Source: JBDUDK01 sp040002995
GTDB taxonomy: Bacteria; Actinomycetota; Acidimicrobiia; Acidimicrobiales; Ilumatobacteraceae
DNA length: 64,000 nucleotides
NCBI GenBank assembly: GCA_040002995.1
Contig: JBDUDK010000142.1
Coordinates: 38,397-102,396 of the forward strand
Direction of reading: 5' to 3'
Part shown: positions 61,607 to 64,000 of the stretch, piece after piece
How positions within the stretch are numbered: position 1 is the first letter of the stretch
Layout of the letters: each line of letters starts with the position of its first letter
The notes under the pieces: model-generated
What the model was told of the DNA's origin: nothing
Seen by the model: the letters and a program-made list of their open reading frames with translations, nothing else
The model's database searches: none
Position numbers and translations under genes: made by a program

Positions 61607-62359
61607 TCATTCAACCCAACGGATTCGGATCGTTTCCTGCCATAGCGCCAACACCTTGGGGTCTCCTGTGACGGCCAGGCCGTCGACCGGCCGCCGGTTC
61701 CAGAGGAGCGTGTACAGATCAGACGCGGACGCGCCGATGTCGAAGTCGGCCTCCCCGTCGTCACTGGACGACTGGACCCGGTCGGGACCGATCGTCACGA
61801 GCCAGGAGCGCCCGCCATCGGACGCGTGCAGTGCCATCGTCTGCTGCGAGGTCGTCGGAATGTCGCGGCGCGGTCGCACGGCGAATCCGAACAACATCTC
61901 GTCGATGCCATCCGCCGCAAACGCGGGATCGAACGGAGTGATACTCCCGAGCGCGCTCTCTGCATCGACACGGTGAATGGCCGTTTCGTGGGCCTGACGG
62001 CGCGCCCAGAAGGCGAGCGGTGAAGGCGCGGGCAGAAAACTCCAACACGCCACGGCCGGATCGGAGGTCTCCAGTGTTTCGACGAGTCGCGCGTGGCCAT
62101 CGCGAAACCACATCACAAGGGCTCGATCGTCGGGCCATGCCCCGACTACTTCGGCCAACCGGGCGTCGATCCGTTCGGTCCGCCGCTCGGCGACGTAGCC
62201 CGTCGCCCAGCGATGGATGCCGCCGACGTGGTGCACGAGGTCGCGGATCTTCCATCCCGGACAGGTCGCGACCTCGGCATCAGGACCAGCAGTCTCCGCG
62301 GCGGTTGCGAGAAATTCGCCGTCGCGCCGCAGTTGCGCCACGTGTTCGTCGATGTCCAC
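61607..62359 (-). CDS. DinB-fold maleylpyruvate isomerase/mycothiol-dependent family protein
   Basis: 250-residue protein of the mycothiol-dependent-enzyme type: VATCPGWKIRDLVHHVGGIH (about 31-49), metal-binding His in RQAHETAIHRVDAESALG, and a C-terminal mixed domain ending VDGLAVTGDPKVLALW. The CPGW...H pattern and later HxxxE fit the DinB four-helix bundle with a zinc site. Reaction unknown. Start GTG 62359. Confidence 0.88.
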   Translation of the reverse strand: MDIDEHVAQLRRDGEFLATAAETAGPDAEVATCPGWKIRDLVHHVGGIHRWATGYVAERRTERIDARLAEVVGAWPDDRALVMWFRDGHARLVETLETSDPAVACWSFLPAPSPLAFWARRQAHETAIHRVDAESALGSITPFDPAFAADGIDEMLFGFAVRPRRDIPTTSQQTMALHASDGGRSWLVTIGPDRVQSSSDDGEADFDIGASASDLYTLLWNRRPVDGLAVTGDPKVLALWQETIRIRWVE

Positions 62360-62568
62360 GAGCGCACATTACGGAGCCGCCGCCGGCGTGCCCTGGCCGA
62401 TTCAATGGGTGGAGAAGCGGCCAAGGCAGCACCGATACGTACCCCCACCGTGCAGTTTCAACCCCCGGCCCGCCCGTGACTATGGGGCCACCCCCCCGCA
62501 GTCTCTTCAGGTGTGGTTAAGCGTGTGCAAAACCTTCATAGCTCCGAGCGCCGCCGTAGCCTCCGCGG

Positions 62569-63618
62569 GTGGATGCCGTCCCGACGTTGTCGCCGCGACA
62601 GCTCAATCGAACCGTGCTGACCCGGCAGTTGCTTTTGCAACGATCGCGAGGCTCGCTTCCCCAGGTTCTCGAAGCCACCGCTGGCATTCAGGCCCAGTAC
62701 GCGCCGTCGATGTACATCGGGCTGTGGTCTCGCGTCGAGGGCTTCGAGCGCGACCATCTCAACTCTGCGCTCGTCGATCGATCGGTCGTGCAGGGAACGC
62801 TCATGCGGGCGACGATCCACCTCGTTTCGAAAGACGACTACTGGCCGTTCGAGTTGGCCGTGCGCGCCCCGCGGCGAGCGTGGTGGCTGCGGAGCCAGCG
62901 CGCCGGGGTGGCAGTGGCCGACCTGCAGCAAGCGGCAGCGGTCGTAAGGACTGAGCTGCAGAACGGACCGGTATCGCATGCCGAGCTGGCCGCGAGGGTG
63001 GGCCCGGCCTCGCTGATGGCCCTGCACGTTTTCACCGATCTTGTGCGCGTCCCGCCGTCGGGCACTTGGGAGAGGAGGCGAGCGAACATCTACGCCGCGG
63101 CCGAGGATTGGGTGGGTCCCGAGCCCGAGCTCGACGCTGGCGACGCGGTCGATCACATGGTGCGCCGCTATCTCTCAGCTTTCGGACCGGCGCGCCCCAA
63201 GGACATTGCGGCCTGGGCCGGCCTGCCGCTCACCGAAATCCGTGCCTCGTTGCGGCGGATCGAGATTCACCCTTTCCGCAGCGACGAGGGCGACGATCTC
63301 GTCGACCTCGTCGACCTGGTGATCGCCGCGGCAGAGACGCCCGCTCCGGTTCGGTTCTTACCGACCTGGGACACGACGCTTCTCGCCCACGCCAGGCGCG
63401 CCGGTGTTCTCCTCGAGGAGGATCGAGGTCGAATCTTTCACGTCAAGAACCCGCAGTCGGAGGCCACCTTCCTCGTCGACGGAGTAGTGGGGGGTACCTG
63501 GCGACACGACGGCGAACGCGTCACGTACGAAACGTTCCGGCCACTGGACAAGCGAGCGCGCATCGAGGTCGAAGAGGAAGCCGCCCGGCTCGGGGGCTTG
63601 TTCGATGACGCGCGCTAG
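62569..63618 (+). CDS. AlkZ/YcaQ-like winged-helix DNA glycosylase-family protein
   Basis: 349 residues of the HTH_42/AlkZ family, whose characterised members unhook interstrand cross-links or excise alkylated bases. The catalytic-type QxQ motif is in TAGIQAQYAPSMYI (Gln41 and Gln43), followed by the tandem winged-helix region with STATE-like RYLSAFGPARPKDIAAWAGL and the RFLPTWDTTLLAHARR block. Start GTG 62569. Substrate is unknown; it stands alone with 209 bases of intergenic sequence upstream. Confidence 0.88.
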   Translation: MDAVPTLSPRQLNRTVLTRQLLLQRSRGSLPQVLEATAGIQAQYAPSMYIGLWSRVEGFERDHLNSALVDRSVVQGTLMRATIHLVSKDDYWPFELAVRAPRRAWWLRSQRAGVAVADLQQAAAVVRTELQNGPVSHAELAARVGPASLMALHVFTDLVRVPPSGTWERRRANIYAAAEDWVGPEPELDAGDAVDHMVRRYLSAFGPARPKDIAAWAGLPLTEIRASLRRIEIHPFRSDEGDDLVDLVDLVIAAAETPAPVRFLPTWDTTLLAHARRAGVLLEEDRGRIFHVKNPQSEATFLVDGVVGGTWRHDGERVTYETFRPLDKRARIEVEEEAARLGGLFDDAR

Positions 63619-63711
63619 TACGAGCGGACCAGTACCCCCCGCGGCAAACGAAATGATTCACCGGCCATCGGGCCGGGTACCGACCGGCAAAGGGGACGAA
63701 GCGGAGATGTC

Positions 63712-63924
63712 GTGTCGAGCGTCACGGTCACGGAAACCAAACCGGAAGCGGGGCTCATCCGCCGGCTCGCGGCGGAGACGGTAGGCACGTTCTTCCTTGT
63801 AACCGTGGCGGAGGGCGTCGGCGACCTTCACCCCGGCGAAGTGTCCACCGCGACGCGAGCCGTTGCCCCGGGTGTGAGCGCGGCCGGCGCGGCCGCTGGA
63901 CCCGCTGATAGGCCGAGTGGGTAG
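63712..63924 (+). pseudogene. Aquaporin/MIP-family N-terminal fragment, truncated
   Basis: 70-residue frame starting GTG 63712 after GCGGAG. Residues about 17-53 (RRLAAETVGTFFLVTVAEG with EVSTATRAVAPG) are like the first membrane helix and following loop of actinobacterial aquaporins, but the frame then changes to AGAAAGPADRPSG and stops. No SGAHFNPA motif and no further membrane helices occur in any frame before the window end. It is most likely a remnant; a short coding role cannot be ruled out. Confidence 0.5.
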
Positions 63925-63933
63925 GAACGTCGA

Positions 63934-64000
63934 GTGGACGTAGAAACCAGCGCCCCTCCCGAGCACGTGGCCTTGGCGATCGCCGAGCGACTTCGGGGCA
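63934..64000 (+). CDS. Start of a gene cut by the window end, function unknown
   Basis: GTG 63934 opens a frame that is still open at base 64000: VDVETSAPPEHVALAIAERL then RG. AGGAAC lies 5-11 bases upstream. The 22 visible residues are too few to name a family; the helical AIAERLRG end is compatible with many, for example a small regulator. Confidence 0.4.
   Translation, partial: MDVETSAPPEHVALAIAERLRG

Noticed and set aside
63656..63682. GC-rich palindrome CCGGCC-ATC-GGGCCGG before the aquaporin fragment
   Set aside because: It has no T-run and short palindromes of C and G are frequent at this GC content; not enough for a terminator or operator call.

Overview
The window is a high-GC, densely packed actinobacterial chromosome segment. 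A complete Pup-proteasome locus (ARC, Dop, Pup with a GGQ end, PrcB, PrcA, PafA), the pgsA-gcvH-FHA-MerR-DUF151-MerR block known from mycobacteria, a mycothiol-dependent-type enzyme, a DUF4193 protein and secreted 'DGGVFAFG' repeat proteins together point to class Acidimicrobiia or a close relative. This placement is inference from gene content; no rRNA or tRNA gene was found. Many starts are GTG and many genes overlap by exactly 4 bases (ATGA or GTGA), so translational coupling is common. No IS element, prophage or CRISPR array was seen.

Layout. (1) 2-1336 (+): the 3' part of a glycolate-oxidase-type iron-sulfur subunit and a small protein. (2) 11131-1343 (-): a long run of desaturase, nagA, a small unknown, a FIST protein, transketolase, transaldolase, a LOG-family protein and a fused alpha/beta 2-oxoacid dehydrogenase E1. 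(3) 11252-16119 (+): a divergent TetR gene with a palindromic operator in front of the desaturase, then hydrolase, thioesterase, the two subunits of an ADP-forming acyl-CoA synthetase and a shrunken PBP4-like lipoprotein. (4) 16143-19542 (+): Lon-N protein, three small proteins, then a tRNA T-loop modification operon (TtuB-like carrier, TtuA, TrmI). (5) 19543-19744: convergent intergenic region with CTCGAAAC repeats and a terminator, then ferredoxin (-). (6) 20171-26924 (+): the proteasome-pupylation locus, interrupted by one antisense DUF2007 gene. (7) 26993-33209: signal peptidase I, GDPD (-), zinc ribbon, TatB, TatC, HelY-type helicase and a small partner. (8) 33240-40765: dehydrogenase, M20 amidohydrolase, tandem-ThyX protein, LysM/SLT protein, DUF4193 protein, GNAT, NUDIX and an enoyl-CoA hydratase (-). 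(9) 40809-46947: a low-complexity 600-residue protein (-), methyltransferase, zinc ribbon (-), a hydrolase-like lipoprotein, a PLP decarboxylase and a class II aldolase. (10) 47016-50095: tandem glycine riboswitch and gcvP. (11) 56353-50096 (-): a ten-gene run pgsA, PLOD-like oxygenase, gcvH, FHA, MerR, hpt, DUF151, MerR, PD-(D/E)XK-like, gcvT. (12) 56406-64000: SDR, HIT, SRAP peptidase, psuG, a repeat protein with an AMIN-like end, a UPF0104-like membrane protein, a DinB-fold protein, an AlkZ-like protein, an aquaporin remnant and a partial gene at the edge.

Most of the window is housekeeping. The points that stand out are: the ttuB-ttuA-trmI operon, whose sulfur carrier ends GGCA instead of GG; a bacterial protein laid out like animal procollagen lysyl hydroxylase (PLOD) inside the gcv operon; a tandem ThyX protein with its signature split between two halves; an Asp in place of the nucleophile Ser in an alpha/beta hydrolase-like lipoprotein; an internally deleted PBP4; Ala instead of Gly at the PrcB processing site; and a perfect 126-bp tandem duplication in a secreted protein gene. 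None of these by itself proves a new system.

No gene-free stretch exceeds 300 bases. The longest are 46948-47230 (glycine riboswitch), 42612-42854 (a short AT-richer patch near 42796-42815, nothing firm), 62360-62568 (nothing firm) and 19543-19744 (repeats and terminator).
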